From Bradyrhizobium ivorense (GTDB lineage: Bacteria; Pseudomonadota; Alphaproteobacteria; Rhizobiales; Xanthobacteraceae): a stretch of DNA of 64,000 bases. The stretch is taken from contig NZ_CAADFC020000011.1 of assembly GCF_900696085.1 (NCBI RefSeq), positions 124,001-188,000 on the forward strand, given 5' to 3'. Numbering within the stretch: position 1 is the first letter of the stretch; the number at the start of each line of letters is the position of its first letter. Both the position numbers and the translations under genes were made by a program. Below the pieces are notes generated by a model. The model saw nothing but the letters and a program-made list of their open reading frames with translations. It was not told the origin of the DNA and did not search any database. Below are positions 1 through 8,845 of the stretch, piece after piece.

Positions 1-246
1 CTACGTTTTGGCGGTCAGGAGGGGGCGAAAGGTGTTCACCGCTTCGATACCGCGCCCTGGAAACAGGGCGTCCTCGATGTGCCGCTATTGCCGAACGCAT
101 TTTGTGCGCTCGAATGCGTCTTGTACGATCACAAGGTGATTGGCACACATACCATCTTTATCGGACGAATTATCGCGACCCGCGTAGGCCGCGGTGATCC
201 ATTGATCAACTTCCGGGGCGCGCTTCGAACCTTGCTGCTTGATTGA
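1..246 (+). CDS. Flavin reductase family protein, C-terminal part (cut by window edge)
   Basis: The reading frame is open from base 1 and ends at TGA 244-246, giving 81 residues of a C-terminus. The segment reads HRFDTAPWKQGVLDVP, then ALECVLYDHKVIGTHTIFIG, and closes with DPLINFRGALRTL. This is the usual end of the flavin-reductase-like, FMN-binding split-barrel family (HpaC/RutF type), whose members reduce FMN or FAD with NAD(P)H for a partner monooxygenase. The start lies outside the window, so neither full length nor partner can be judged. A recombinase remnant begins immediately after the stop. Confidence 0.75.
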   Translation, partial: LRFGGQEGAKGVHRFDTAPWKQGVLDVPLLPNAFCALECVLYDHKVIGTHTIFIGRIIATRVGRGDPLINFRGALRTLLLD

Positions 247-403
247 GTGCAATTTCCCTTACAAGCACCGTTCGGTGAGTACGGCGTTCACGCGAGCCTG
301 CGACGAGTTAAAGATCGATGACCTGCATTTTCATGATCTGCGTCACGAAGGCACATATCGTATTTTCCCGCGAGCCGCGTCCCCGCGCCAGTACAAAAGG
401 TGA
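242..403 (+). pseudogene. Tyrosine recombinase (integrase) remnant
   Basis: A short open stretch reads PYKHRSVSTAFTRACDEL followed by DDLHFHDLRHEGTYRIF and then unrelated residues up to TGA 401-403. HDLRHE is the H-x-x-R box of phage-type tyrosine recombinases, and the preceding residues match the usual lead-in to that box. The N-terminal domain, the first catalytic Arg and the C-terminal catalytic Tyr are all missing, so the piece cannot be active. It is best read as the scar of an integrated element. Confidence 0.65.
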
Positions 404-540
404 GCTACCCGCTCAAGCTGGACAACTCTTGATGCGAACAAGAGCGCGCCCGAGGCAGGCATGGACCACAAGAGGTCGGAATCGGGCGCGCTGATTCGAC
501 GCCCCGAACCAAGGTTAACCAGACCGGCACCGGCGCCGAG

Positions 541-1674
541 CGATCGCAGCGCTATGTCAGGCCGGATACGCCAGAACTCCTGGAGCGCATCGCCTACCAC
601 CGGGAAGTTCGCGAAGGCGAACCGAGCGCCGGGCGCTTGTCTCCACGCTGGTCCGTTCATTCAGTTTTCCTCGCCCCATTCCCGAGATCGGCGATCTGGT
701 CGCGGCACTTGCCGAGGCGGCAGTCTTTCGCCTTCGCGGCGTGCTCGTCGGGACGATCGCCTACCAAGCCTATGCTGCGATGCTTGGCGCTCGCCTCTCC
801 GCCGGCTCGCTGCAGACCGAGCAGTTCAAGAATGTCTCGGTCGCGGTCGAGGACTCCACGCCGCCCGTTCTGGAGGTGTTAAAGGAAGTCGACAAATCTT
901 TTCGTGCCGTTCCTCACGCATCTGATGGCCGCCGCGCGACCAGCTATGTCGCCAAAGGCGGCTTGCGCGTCGACTTTCTCACGCTCCCATCAGGGCAGAG
1001 AGACCGCCCGCCCCCAAAAGCTGTCTGCCCTAAACGCAGACGCCGAGCCGTTGCGTTTCCTGGATTTTCTGATCCGCGATCCCGAGCCCACGGTCATCCT
1101 GCATGGCGCCGGCATCTACGTGCACGTGCCGGCTCCGTCGCGTTACGCCGTCCACAAGCTCATCATCTTCCCCAGGCGCCAGACGGTTTTGCAAAGCGCG
1201 AAGGACCTGCAGCAGGCCGAGGCCTTGCTTGCGGCCCTGGCCGAAATGCGCCCCCGTGAGCTGAAATCTGCCTGGGAGGACGCTCACGCTCGCGGTCCCA
1301 AATGGCGCCGATTGATGCTCGAAGGGCTTGCGTTGCTTGCGGCCCCTGTTCGGGACGCGGTGCTCAGGACCATTGGCGCGCCTCGTCCGATCGTTCCGGG
1401 CATCGATCTTTCCTTCGACAATCCCCCTGCTCGCTACGGCTTCAGCCGCGACGTCGTGACGTTCCAGGGAAAGGAACTCGGCGGGACGGTCAGCTGCGCA
1501 GCCAGTCGCGAAGCGCTGGACGATCATTTCGGTGCCGATGGTCTGGGGCAAGACGGGCGGGTGGAAGCATTCCTCAAGAACAGGTCGAGGATCGAGGAGA
1601 TCGCTCGCGCCAAGTCTCTTCTCACCAGGAGACGCCCCCGGTTCCGTCCTGGTCAAGACATCCGACGTCGGTAG
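541..1674 (+). pseudogene. GSU2403-type nucleotidyltransferase, frameshifted, with DUF1488-like tail
   Basis: Pieces of one protein appear in successive frames. Near 551-640 the frame reads YVRPDTPELLERIAYHRE. From about 690 another frame reads IGDLVAALAEAAVF and continues with GVLVGTIAYQAYAAMLGARL. From about 1010 to 1674 the frame gives FLDFLIRDPEPTVILHGAG, VHVPAPSRYAVHKLII and a tail VTFQGKELGGTVSCAASREA with FLKNRSRIEEIA. The middle parts match a nucleotidyltransferase-fold family (GSU2403 type), and the tail resembles DUF1488. At least two frame changes break the gene, so I call it a pseudogene. Its substrate is unknown even in intact relatives. Confidence 0.6.
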
Positions 1675-1689
1675 TTTTTTTGCCGCGAC

Positions 1690-1975
1690 GAGCGCCAAAC
1701 GGAAGTGAGTCCTTCATTATCATCCATGCCGCGCTTGATGTCGATCGACAGGATATTCCCTCTCTGCCGACCTGACCGCGACCATTGTCCTCGCGCTCGC
1801 TCCAGCACCGGCCGTCAGGCACCAGAACGCACTCACGAGATTGCTCGATTAGGGCGAACCGACCGCTGTTTAGCGTCGGCATGCGCCGGTAGACACCACT
1901 GATCTTGTCGCCGACGTTGGCATCGAGGTCTTCAAGGTCGGTGCGCGTGGACATCCTCATCGCGTCTTTCATTTC
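1690..1975 (-). pseudogene. Possible relaxase C-terminal (DUF3363-like) remnant
   Basis: On the minus strand one frame reads GDKISGVYRRMPTLNSGRFA followed by LIEQSRECVLVP. This resembles the DUF3363 region of VirD2-type relaxases, where a G-x-Y-R-R ... SGR(F/Y)A pattern precedes a LVPW motif. Downstream residues no longer follow the family, which suggests frameshifts. No relaxase catalytic N-terminus is present. The match is short, so confidence is modest. Confidence 0.4.
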
Positions 1976-2362
1976 CGACCTCTTGCGGATGCCGGGTCGC
2001 TCGAAGAATCGCAGAAACGCATGAAGACAAAATAATGGCAAGCGGCCATGAGGCCGATGAAAAGATGGCAGGGGAATGCAAGCTGCGCAGCTATCGGAGG
2101 AATTGACCAGAAGAGCTACAGTTCACGAGAACAGCCAACGGCTCTCGAGCTTGCATAATTGTATCCTACCAAACTTGGTAGCTCCGTTTATTTCAACCGG
2201 CGTGGCATCCTCGCCTGCGGCAAGACCTAGACTTCAGAGGCCTACCTGACCCATAACAGTTGGCGACTCTGAAGGTGTTCGCGCTAGATCATGATGCGAT
2301 CAAATGGATTTTATCACGATCTTCTGCGAACGATGAAAGTCGAATTCAAGGACGTCAGATCT
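1976..2362. other. Intergenic region upstream of the M20 peptidase
   Basis: I see no coding stretch with recognisable similarity here. The part around 2140-2200 is AT-richer than its surroundings and could hold the promoter of the downstream peptidase, but no clear -35/-10 or -24/-12 element stands out. Confidence 0.4.
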
Positions 2363-3487
2363 ATGTCCAGCAACCCATTCGAAGCCGCGGTGATTCTCGA
2401 CGGCATCCGCCGCTGGGTCGAGATCGAGTCTCCAACGGACCGGCCGGATCAGGTCAACAAACTGGCTAATCTCGTCGCGTCGGGCTATCGTGACTTGTCG
2501 GCCAGCGTCGAGTGCGTTGCAGGACGTGACGGCTACGGCGATCATTTGGTCACACGCTCGTCTTGGGGGCAAGGCGTACCGGGCATTCTCGTGCTGAGCC
2601 ATCTCGACACAGTTCATCCGATGGGGTTCATCGAGCGCCTGCCGTTCAAAGTCGAGGGCAACAGGGCATTCGGCCCCGGCATTTATGACATGAAGGGTGG
2701 TGCCTATCTCGCGTATCACGCGTTCCGGCAGATTTGCACCGATGATGTCCGCCCTCCGCTCGGCATCACCCAGCTTTACGTATCGGACGAAGAGATCGGT
2801 AGCCCGACCTCGCGGGCGTTGATCGAGGCCGAGGGCCGCAAGGCCAAGTATGTGCTGGTGACCGAACCCGCGCGCGACGGCGGCAAGATCGTCACCGGAC
2901 GCAAAGGCGTCGCGCGCTTCGAGGTCTTCGTCAAGGGCACGCCGGCCCACGCCGGTGCGCGCCCCGAAGATGGCTGCAGCGCGATCCGGGAACTTGGCAA
3001 TGTGATCCAGACACTGGAGGCGATGAACGATCTCAAGCGTGGCGTCACCGTCAATGTGGGCGTCGTCCGTGGCGGCACCAAGCCCAACGTGATCGCCGAA
3101 GAAGCCTATGCGGAAGTCGACATGCGAGTGCCGACCATGGCTGACGCCGACGAGTTGGCACCGAAGATCCTCGGCATCACCTCGCGCACCCCTGGTGTCG
3201 GCGTGAAGGTTATCGGCGGATTGAACCGTCCGCCGTATGAAAAGAGCAACGCCGGCGCCGCACTTTACGAACACGCCAGGAGCCTTGCCGCCGAGCTCGG
3301 CTTCAGGCTGTTCGATGTCTTCAGCGGTGGCGGCTCGGACGGCAATTTCACCGCGCCGCATACCGCGACCCTCGACGGTCTCGGCGTCGACGGCAAGGGC
3401 GCCCATACCCATTACGAGCAACTCTACATTTCGTCGATTGAGCCGCGCGCCCGGCTCCTCTATCGCCTCTATCAGACCCTGCAATGA
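2363..3487 (+). CDS. M20 family metallopeptidase (carboxypeptidase G2 / amino-acid-conjugate hydrolase type)
   Basis: Predicted zinc amidohydrolase of 374 residues that cleaves an N-acyl or peptide bond of an amino-acid conjugate. Visible family motifs in order are LSHLDTVHP (first metal His and Asp), GIYDMKGG (bridging Asp), YVSDEEIGS (catalytic Glu pair), a dimerisation-domain segment GTPAHAGARPEDGC, and the late metal His in GKGAHTHYEQLY. All metal ligands seem intact. ATG 2363 is chosen because AAGGA lies just upstream at 2347-2351; an in-frame ATG at 2291 lacks a good ribosome site. No signal peptide is seen, so it is probably cytoplasmic. Rhizobial relatives include hydrolases of auxin-aspartate conjugates, but the substrate here is inferred only. 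Confidence 0.88.
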   Translation: MSSNPFEAAVILDGIRRWVEIESPTDRPDQVNKLANLVASGYRDLSASVECVAGRDGYGDHLVTRSSWGQGVPGILVLSHLDTVHPMGFIERLPFKVEGNRAFGPGIYDMKGGAYLAYHAFRQICTDDVRPPLGITQLYVSDEEIGSPTSRALIEAEGRKAKYVLVTEPARDGGKIVTGRKGVARFEVFVKGTPAHAGARPEDGCSAIRELGNVIQTLEAMNDLKRGVTVNVGVVRGGTKPNVIAEEAYAEVDMRVPTMADADELAPKILGITSRTPGVGVKVIGGLNRPPYEKSNAGAALYEHARSLAAELGFRLFDVFSGGGSDGNFTAPHTATLDGLGVDGKGAHTHYEQLYISSIEPRARLLYRLYQTLQ

Positions 3488-4454
3488 TCTTCGCACCGGA
3501 GGAGCCCGCGACCGCGACGTGCACTGGATAACGGCACGCTCGCACATTCGGGCGGCTCGCTCGAACGGCGCAAATGATAAGCTGCCATCAGGCCGACTTG
3601 TCGAACACGACCGCCGGATCTCGCCCTGCGCATTGCCGCGTCAGCGCCCGACAGATGCGCAGTGAAGTATTCAATAACGGCGCGGCCGACGTTACATCCG
3701 CTATCGGCTGCGAAGACGACGGCCGATCGCGGAAGCGTAGGCTTTTCGACAACGGCCTCGTTGCTTGCGAACCTCCTTTCAAGCGACTTTCTGACGCAGA
3801 CCCTGGCGCAGGACTGTTGTAGACACGACGCCGATCTGCAGCGCTTACCAGCAAACCTGAGAGCTTTGGCGTGTTCCCGCGAGTTGCCGAAAAGGCTTGA
3901 ATCGGACGTAACGTTAAGTTGTACGATCCCTAAAACGACGCGCGTCTTCGTCTGCCGTCGGAATTGTGAAGGATTACGAATGTCTCACCTCGTCAGAACC
4001 TGCGCTGAGTCTTGGTCATGATCCTCATTCCCGACAGCAAATCGGTCGAGATGCTCGTGCAGCGAGTCTTGATCGCAGCACCACGGCTCGCAGGTAGTGA
4101 TGAACGCCCCGGCATTCCAGAACCGATACTATGCGGCTGTGCCAAAGCGCGGCGCCAGCGAGACGGTGATACCGGAAGGGATCGGCGCACACCTCGATCC
4201 CGAGCCCTCGCAGGGCGCCGCCGTCTCCCGATTTTGCAACCGAACGGCGAGACCACCGTACCGAACTCCGTTCGGAGAACCAGCCTTTCGTTCGATCCAC
4301 ACCACCTTCCCGACGCTGGCAGGGGCTTTTTCTCGCGCATGTGTGCGACGGCCCATGCGACTGCGGAGGATTTCAAGACACTTGAGCTGCAAGTGTCGCT
4401 CGGCGTGACTGGCGCGGCATCGGAAGAGATGGCGCCGCATCCTGGAGCAGCAAG
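3488..4454. other. Gene-poor stretch, probably decayed coding sequence
   Basis: Several open frames exist on both strands between 3574 and 4458, but none shows a family motif, and frames on opposite strands compete with each other. The minus-strand frame over 4025-4300 has a locally protein-like run but no domain I recognise. I do not call a gene here. Confidence 0.4.
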
Positions 4455-4682
4455 TTGAAAGAGCCGGACGGCGTCAAGAAGGTCCTGCTGATCGACCACA
4501 TTGAAGGCCAATGCCGGGCCATTGTCGGCTTCAAAGATGGAGATCCAAGATCGGCATATATGTGCGGCGAGCCTGTATGTCAAAGACCGGGCAAGAAACA
4601 GTCGTCATGGTGTACCTATCACTACGGACAGATGCACACGACTGCTTCCGAGCAAAACAGAGCAAGTGGATCAAGTGCCTGA
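4455..4682 (+). CDS. Small GcrA-C-terminal-like cysteine protein
   Basis: A 75-residue frame starting at TTG 4455, with GGAG about eight bases upstream. Its core reads GQCRAIVGFKDGDPRSAYMC followed by GEPVCQRPGKKQSSWCTYHY. The spacing of the C-R, M-C-G and W-C-x-Y-H groups resembles the zinc-binding end of GcrA-like regulators in alphaproteobacteria. It lacks the N-terminal helix-turn-helix of true GcrA, so it may be a truncated copy or a separate small family. The C-terminal 15 residues look unconserved. Its function is unknown. Confidence 0.5.
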   Translation: MKEPDGVKKVLLIDHIEGQCRAIVGFKDGDPRSAYMCGEPVCQRPGKKQSSWCTYHYGQMHTTASEQNRASGSSA

Positions 4683-4876
4683 GATACCTCGAACAGTGTC
4701 GATCGTTCGCTCCCCATGACAACCATCAAGAACCGCTTCGTCCTGCTCGGGCCGCGTGATCGTGGCCTGTGCAATGGGTACACGAAGCTCTCAATCGAGG
4801 CTTGGCGAAGTAATTCCGAACTCCGACTGAACGACATCGGAACCAAGGTCCCTTGCGAAGCTCAATCACACGGAGA

Positions 4877-6418
4877 ATGAGTTTGGATCTCTGCACATTG
4901 ATCGAGCGCAACGCTGCGCATGCTCCCGACAAAGCCGCGATCCGTTTCGAGGGGCACACTCTGAGCTACGCGGGCTTCAATCGGCGGATCGGGTGGGTCG
5001 CTCACGCCCTCAAGAGCCAACTCGGCATCGAAAGAGGTGACCGGATCGCGATCCTCAGCCTCAACCGGCCTGACTATCTGACCTTGCTGTATGCCTGCGC
5101 GCGGCTTGGCGCAATCCTCGTTCCATTGAATTGGCGGCTTGCGGCCGCCGAGCAGCTTTTCATTCTGTCCGACTCCGGGGCAAAAGTGCTTGTGCTTGAG
5201 CAGGCATTTAATGCCGTCTTGCCGGCTCTGACGCGGCAACTTCCCGATATCTGCCTCATCGGCCTGGACTTTGCGCCGCCCGGCGGAAGCAAGTTGGACG
5301 ACCTTCTGGACGCAGGCCGTGGTGACGAACGCAATCCACCTGCGGACCTGTCCTGCCCGCTTCTGATCGTCTATACTTCGGGCACCACAGGGCGACCTAA
5401 AGGCGCTGTGCTGCGTCAGGACGCGTTGCTGTGGAACGGGGTTATGAGTCAGCACATGCATGACCTAACCTCGACTGATCACGCCCTGACTGTTTTGCCG
5501 CTCTTCCACGTCGGCGGCCTAAATATCCAGACGACCCCGGGTTTGCATCACGGCGCGACGGTAACTATCCAAAGCCGCTTTTCGCCAGAGGCAACGTTTG
5601 ATGCATTTGAGCATGACCGGCCCACGCTAGCAGCCTTGGTGCCTGCCATGATGCAAGCGCTAACAGACCATCCGCGATGGGCAAGCACAGACCTATCCGC
5701 GCTCAAAGCAATTTGTACCGGATCGACGATGGTACCTCAGCGCCTTGTCGAGCGCTTTGTCAGGCGCGGAGTGCCAATCTTACAAGTTTATGGTTCGACG
5801 GAAACCTCTCCTATCGCGGTCTATACCAAGCTCGGCGCAGATCTCGCACCTGACGGCGCAAGCGGCCTGCCTGGCCTTTGCTGCGAAGCAGCCATCATCG
5901 ATGATGTCGGCACAAAGTTGCCACCCGGGACCCCAGGCGAGATCGCAGTACGCGGGCCCAACGTCTTCTGCGGATACTGGGGCGATCAGCGGGCAACCCG
6001 TGAGGCCTTTAGTGATGGTTGGTATCGCACTGGTGACATCGGCCGCTGCGATGCCGATGGATATTTTTGGGTCCGTGACCGCAAGAAGAACCTGATCATC
6101 TCCGGCGGAGAGAATATCTATCCGGCAGAAGTGGAACGTGTGCTCATGGGCCATCCGGATGTCGCCGAATGCGCCGTCGTCGGTCGACCGGACCCGCGCT
6201 GGGAAGAAGTCCCGATCGCCTATGTGATCAGGCGACCGGGGACCCGGATCGAAGCCGAAGCGCTGTTGGCGCACGTCCAATCGCAGCTCGCCCGTTTTAA
6301 GGTGCCGCGCGAAATCATATTCACGCAAGAAGTGCCGAAAACGGCGTTGGGCAAGGTCCAGCATTTCATATTGAAGGAGCTCGACGCGCAGTCAAGCCCG
6401 CAAGGAGACAGCAATTGA
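4877..6418 (+). CDS. Class I adenylate-forming acyl/aryl-CoA ligase
   Basis: Predicted enzyme that activates a carboxylic acid with ATP to an acyl-AMP and then transfers it, normally to CoA. Motifs in order: the P-loop-like YTSGTTGRPKGA, the acyl-site YGSTETSP, the hinge segment WYRTGDIG with RDRKKNLIISGGENIYP, and the C-terminal lysine motif PKTALGKVQ. Length from ATG 4877 is 513 residues, normal for fatty-acid or aromatic-acid ligases. An in-frame TTG at 4853 is a possible earlier start. The next gene on the same strand, an ATP-grasp ligase, begins 167 bases downstream, so the two may be co-expressed. The acid substrate cannot be told from sequence. Confidence 0.88.
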   Translation: MSLDLCTLIERNAAHAPDKAAIRFEGHTLSYAGFNRRIGWVAHALKSQLGIERGDRIAILSLNRPDYLTLLYACARLGAILVPLNWRLAAAEQLFILSDSGAKVLVLEQAFNAVLPALTRQLPDICLIGLDFAPPGGSKLDDLLDAGRGDERNPPADLSCPLLIVYTSGTTGRPKGAVLRQDALLWNGVMSQHMHDLTSTDHALTVLPLFHVGGLNIQTTPGLHHGATVTIQSRFSPEATFDAFEHDRPTLAALVPAMMQALTDHPRWASTDLSALKAICTGSTMVPQRLVERFVRRGVPILQVYGSTETSPIAVYTKLGADLAPDGASGLPGLCCEAAIIDDVGTKLPPGTPGEIAVRGPNVFCGYWGDQRATREAFSDGWYRTGDIGRCDADGYFWVRDRKKNLIISGGENIYPAEVERVLMGHPDVAECAVVGRPDPRWEEVPIAYVIRRPGTRIEAEALLAHVQSQLARFKVPREIIFTQEVPKTALGKVQHFILKELDAQSSPQGDSN

Positions 6419-6585
6419 GATCGGCGGATTGGCTGGCCGTAGTTCCCTACTACGCCACAGGAGATATCGAGACGGCGCAATACCGCCTTTTTGGTCCAGA
6501 CCCCCATACGATGCGCCGCCGCGAGCTCATCGTTGCTGGCATCGCGGCCTGTGTTTAATCGCGCCAGGCGCTTGGGAGACTGTCG

Positions 6586-7905
6586 TTGCCTCGGATCTTA
6601 ATCATGAACGCCGGGACGGCTCAAATGTCGGGTGGCGATCTAACAGCAACTCAACTGTCCCTTTCCGCCAACTCCGCATGGCGCTCTGCCTGGTTTGCAC
6701 AGGAGGGTGACCTAATAGTCTCTCCGGTAGTAATCCCGCAAGACCTGTTATCCTTCATCGGCGCGACGCTCAATTTCGATGCCTCGAGTCTCTCGACGCT
6801 TGTGCCTGACGGCGCCCGTGACTCGCTGATTCTCAATGATTGCACCCTGCTGTCTAATGCTTTTGTCGAGCGTCTCAACAGCCATATTCGCCAGAAATCA
6901 ACTTGGAGAATGTCTGCCTGCTACTCTAGTGAAGGCGTAGCGCGCTTGGCGGCGCTGCTTGGCATCCCGCAAAGCGGGGACGAATTCGCTTTGCAGCGAG
7001 GGCCGGATCTCTTGAACCGCAAGAGCCACTTCCGTCAATTGGCGACAAGTGTCGCGCTCCCACTGCCCAGTGGATGCGCGACCACGAACCCAAACGAACT
7101 TTTCAGAGCGCTCACCTGCTTGAGGTCAGAGACCGGAAACGTGATCGTCAAGTTGGACAATGGAGCGGGCGGAGTCGGCAATATCATCCTGACCGGCAAC
7201 GAAAGTGGAGCACTTCCGGGGGCGAGAGATACCCGAATGGTTGCTTGGCCGTCGTTGGATCCTCAAGCACTTTGGTCAGAGATGACCACGGCATCCTGCA
7301 ACACATTGGTCATTGAATCGTACCACTTGGCTCGCGCTCTGTTCTATCTCGAGTATGAGATAGAGGAGGATGGTTCCATCGTTTTCATCAACAGTGGAAG
7401 CATCCGTCTACGTCGCAGCGAAGACCCATCCGAACGGGCGCTCATCTGGACAGGGCTCGAGCTTCCAAGCGACCAGACGAACGAGCAATGGTTGGCTGCC
7501 CAGACGCACGCCTACCGATTTGTCGAGTTGGCACGAACCTTGGGATATCGCGGAATGATCAACATTGACGGCATTTTCGCGAGCGACGGCCGGCTCTTCT
7601 TTAACGAAGCGAACGGCCGGTGGGGCGGGGGGTCAGTGTTACACAGTATTGCCGTCCGGCTGCTGGGCATCGATTATTCCAGTCGCCACGTCATTGCTTC
7701 CGTGAGAAACGTTCCATCATATTCTCTCCGGGCCGCGCTTGATCGTTTCGTCAGGTATGGATTTCTATTCGATCACACACGCAAGGAGGGCGTGATCCCG
7801 CTTGCCATCGATCAAGAGGCAGGCACCGTAGAGTGCCTGGTGATCGCGCGCGATAGGCCAACTGCCCGCGATCTGCAGCACCGGCTATTGGCAATGGCCA
7901 ACTGA
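6586..7905 (+). CDS. ATP-grasp ligase with pre-ATP-grasp domain (PGM1-like peptide ligase)
   Basis: A 439-residue protein with an ATP-grasp core. VIVKLDNGAGGVGN fits the nucleotide-binding strand and glycine loop, and LFFNEANGRWGGGSVLHS fits the metal-binding end with its conserved Asn/Glu. The N-terminal 150 residues look like the pre-ATP-grasp domain, and the last 60, with TRKEGVIPLAIDQEAGTVEC, resemble the C-terminal domain of PGM1-type peptide ligases. Those enzymes join a carboxylate to an amine via an acyl-phosphate. TTG 6586 is chosen because GGGAG lies seven bases upstream; ATG 6604 is the alternative. It follows an acyl ligase and converges on an oxygenase gene, which suggests small-molecule biosynthesis. 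Substrates are unknown. Confidence 0.75.
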   Translation: MPRILIMNAGTAQMSGGDLTATQLSLSANSAWRSAWFAQEGDLIVSPVVIPQDLLSFIGATLNFDASSLSTLVPDGARDSLILNDCTLLSNAFVERLNSHIRQKSTWRMSACYSSEGVARLAALLGIPQSGDEFALQRGPDLLNRKSHFRQLATSVALPLPSGCATTNPNELFRALTCLRSETGNVIVKLDNGAGGVGNIILTGNESGALPGARDTRMVAWPSLDPQALWSEMTTASCNTLVIESYHLARALFYLEYEIEEDGSIVFINSGSIRLRRSEDPSERALIWTGLELPSDQTNEQWLAAQTHAYRFVELARTLGYRGMINIDGIFASDGRLFFNEANGRWGGGSVLHSIAVRLLGIDYSSRHVIASVRNVPSYSLRAALDRFVRYGFLFDHTRKEGVIPLAIDQEAGTVECLVIARDRPTARDLQHRLLAMAN

Positions 7906-8144
7906 GATCACAGATCTATTCAACTCCTCCATTCATTCGAAGCGATCCCCGTATCCGAACGTCTGCTTGAAACCCGCAGTGGGAACATCAGGTGAGTATC
8001 TGCTTCGTTTCGCTCGAAGTAGACCAGCCGTGAACCTAGGATACACCGCAAGATCCAAAGCACGCTCTTCCGAAGCAGGCGGCGTCTGCCAGAAGTTGGC
8101 CCCGCATTCTCAACCCGTTCGAAAGCCACTTCCGCTAGCGCTCC
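7906..8144. other. Convergent intergenic region between ATP-grasp and oxygenase genes
   Basis: The region lies between two convergent genes. A minus-strand frame over 7920-8129 starts near the oxygenase stop but shows no known motif. I see no strong terminator hairpin. Confidence 0.35.
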
Positions 8145-8822
8145 CTATAGGCCGTCAGCAGTGCTTTCGATGATCCGGCGATTCACGCCGCTGCGTTTTG
8201 AACAGAAGTATACCAGCGATCGGCGCTCCCCAGCGTGCACAGGCTTCACCTCATGTCGGATCCTACATGTGGTGACAACCACGGCCCCAAACGGCGGCCG
8301 AAATACCTGCTGTTCGTACGCGTTTGGATAGACCACGAACTCACCCCCCTCAAAGTCCCTCGCGAGTTGCACAATCACGGAGTACTCGAAGTCAGGGTCG
8401 CTCTCAGCGTCTAAATGGATGCCAACGAACGAACCGGGAGGCAGTCGATGCATCTGGCATCGGCGAATCACGTAATCTGACGATGCTCCCAAGATCTTTT
8501 TCAGCGCAAGGCTGCGGTCTTTCCTCTGGAGCAGTTCGATGATCTGCCCTGGAGCTTTGCCATCCACATTGCTAGGAGGGCGGCCGGGCGGATCTACCCT
8601 CACCCGCTTCACGAAGACATTGTGCGAGTCGCCGGCATCTCCCATCCGCACCTCTTCTTCAGGAATTTCCATCTGGAGCTGATCGATCCTGGCCAAATCG
8701 TCTTGGGTGAACAACGTCTGGGGGGCGATCACGACCGTACCCTTCACCAATAGCTCTATACGGTATTTGGTGAGAGCCTCTTCTGAAAGCAGACGAGATC
8801 TATCGTTCATTGCGCGCGCCAT
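8145..8822 (-). CDS. 2-oxoglutarate/Fe(II)-dependent oxygenase (prolyl-hydroxylase fold)
   Basis: A 225-residue protein with the double-stranded beta-helix metal triad of this class: the H-x-D pair in GSFVGIHLDAESDP, the distal His in CRIRHEVKPVHAGERRSL, and the following Arg that binds 2-oxoglutarate. EGGEFVVYPN and GAVVVTTC are the usual strands between them. Such enzymes hydroxylate or otherwise oxidise a substrate with O2 and 2-oxoglutarate. ATG 8822 has GGAG about ten bases upstream. It lies 23 bases after the HDO-GFA gene on the same strand, so the two are probably one operon. The substrate is unknown; a tailoring step on an amino-acid-derived product fits the neighbours. Confidence 0.85.
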   Translation of the reverse strand: MARAMNDRSRLLSEEALTKYRIELLVKGTVVIAPQTLFTQDDLARIDQLQMEIPEEEVRMGDAGDSHNVFVKRVRVDPPGRPPSNVDGKAPGQIIELLQRKDRSLALKKILGASSDYVIRRCQMHRLPPGSFVGIHLDAESDPDFEYSVIVQLARDFEGGEFVVYPNAYEQQVFRPPFGAVVVTTCRIRHEVKPVHAGERRSLVYFCSKRSGVNRRIIESTADGL

Positions 8823-8845
8823 GCGGCTTCACTCCAAGTTTGATC

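Noticed and set aside
2300..3547. Minus-strand 415-codon frame over the M20 peptidase
   Set aside because: It is the mirror of a gene with intact metal-site motifs and shows no domain itself.
4012..4583. Protein-like frames on both strands
   Set aside because: No motif, mutual antisense overlap and no ribosome site; I could not support a gene.
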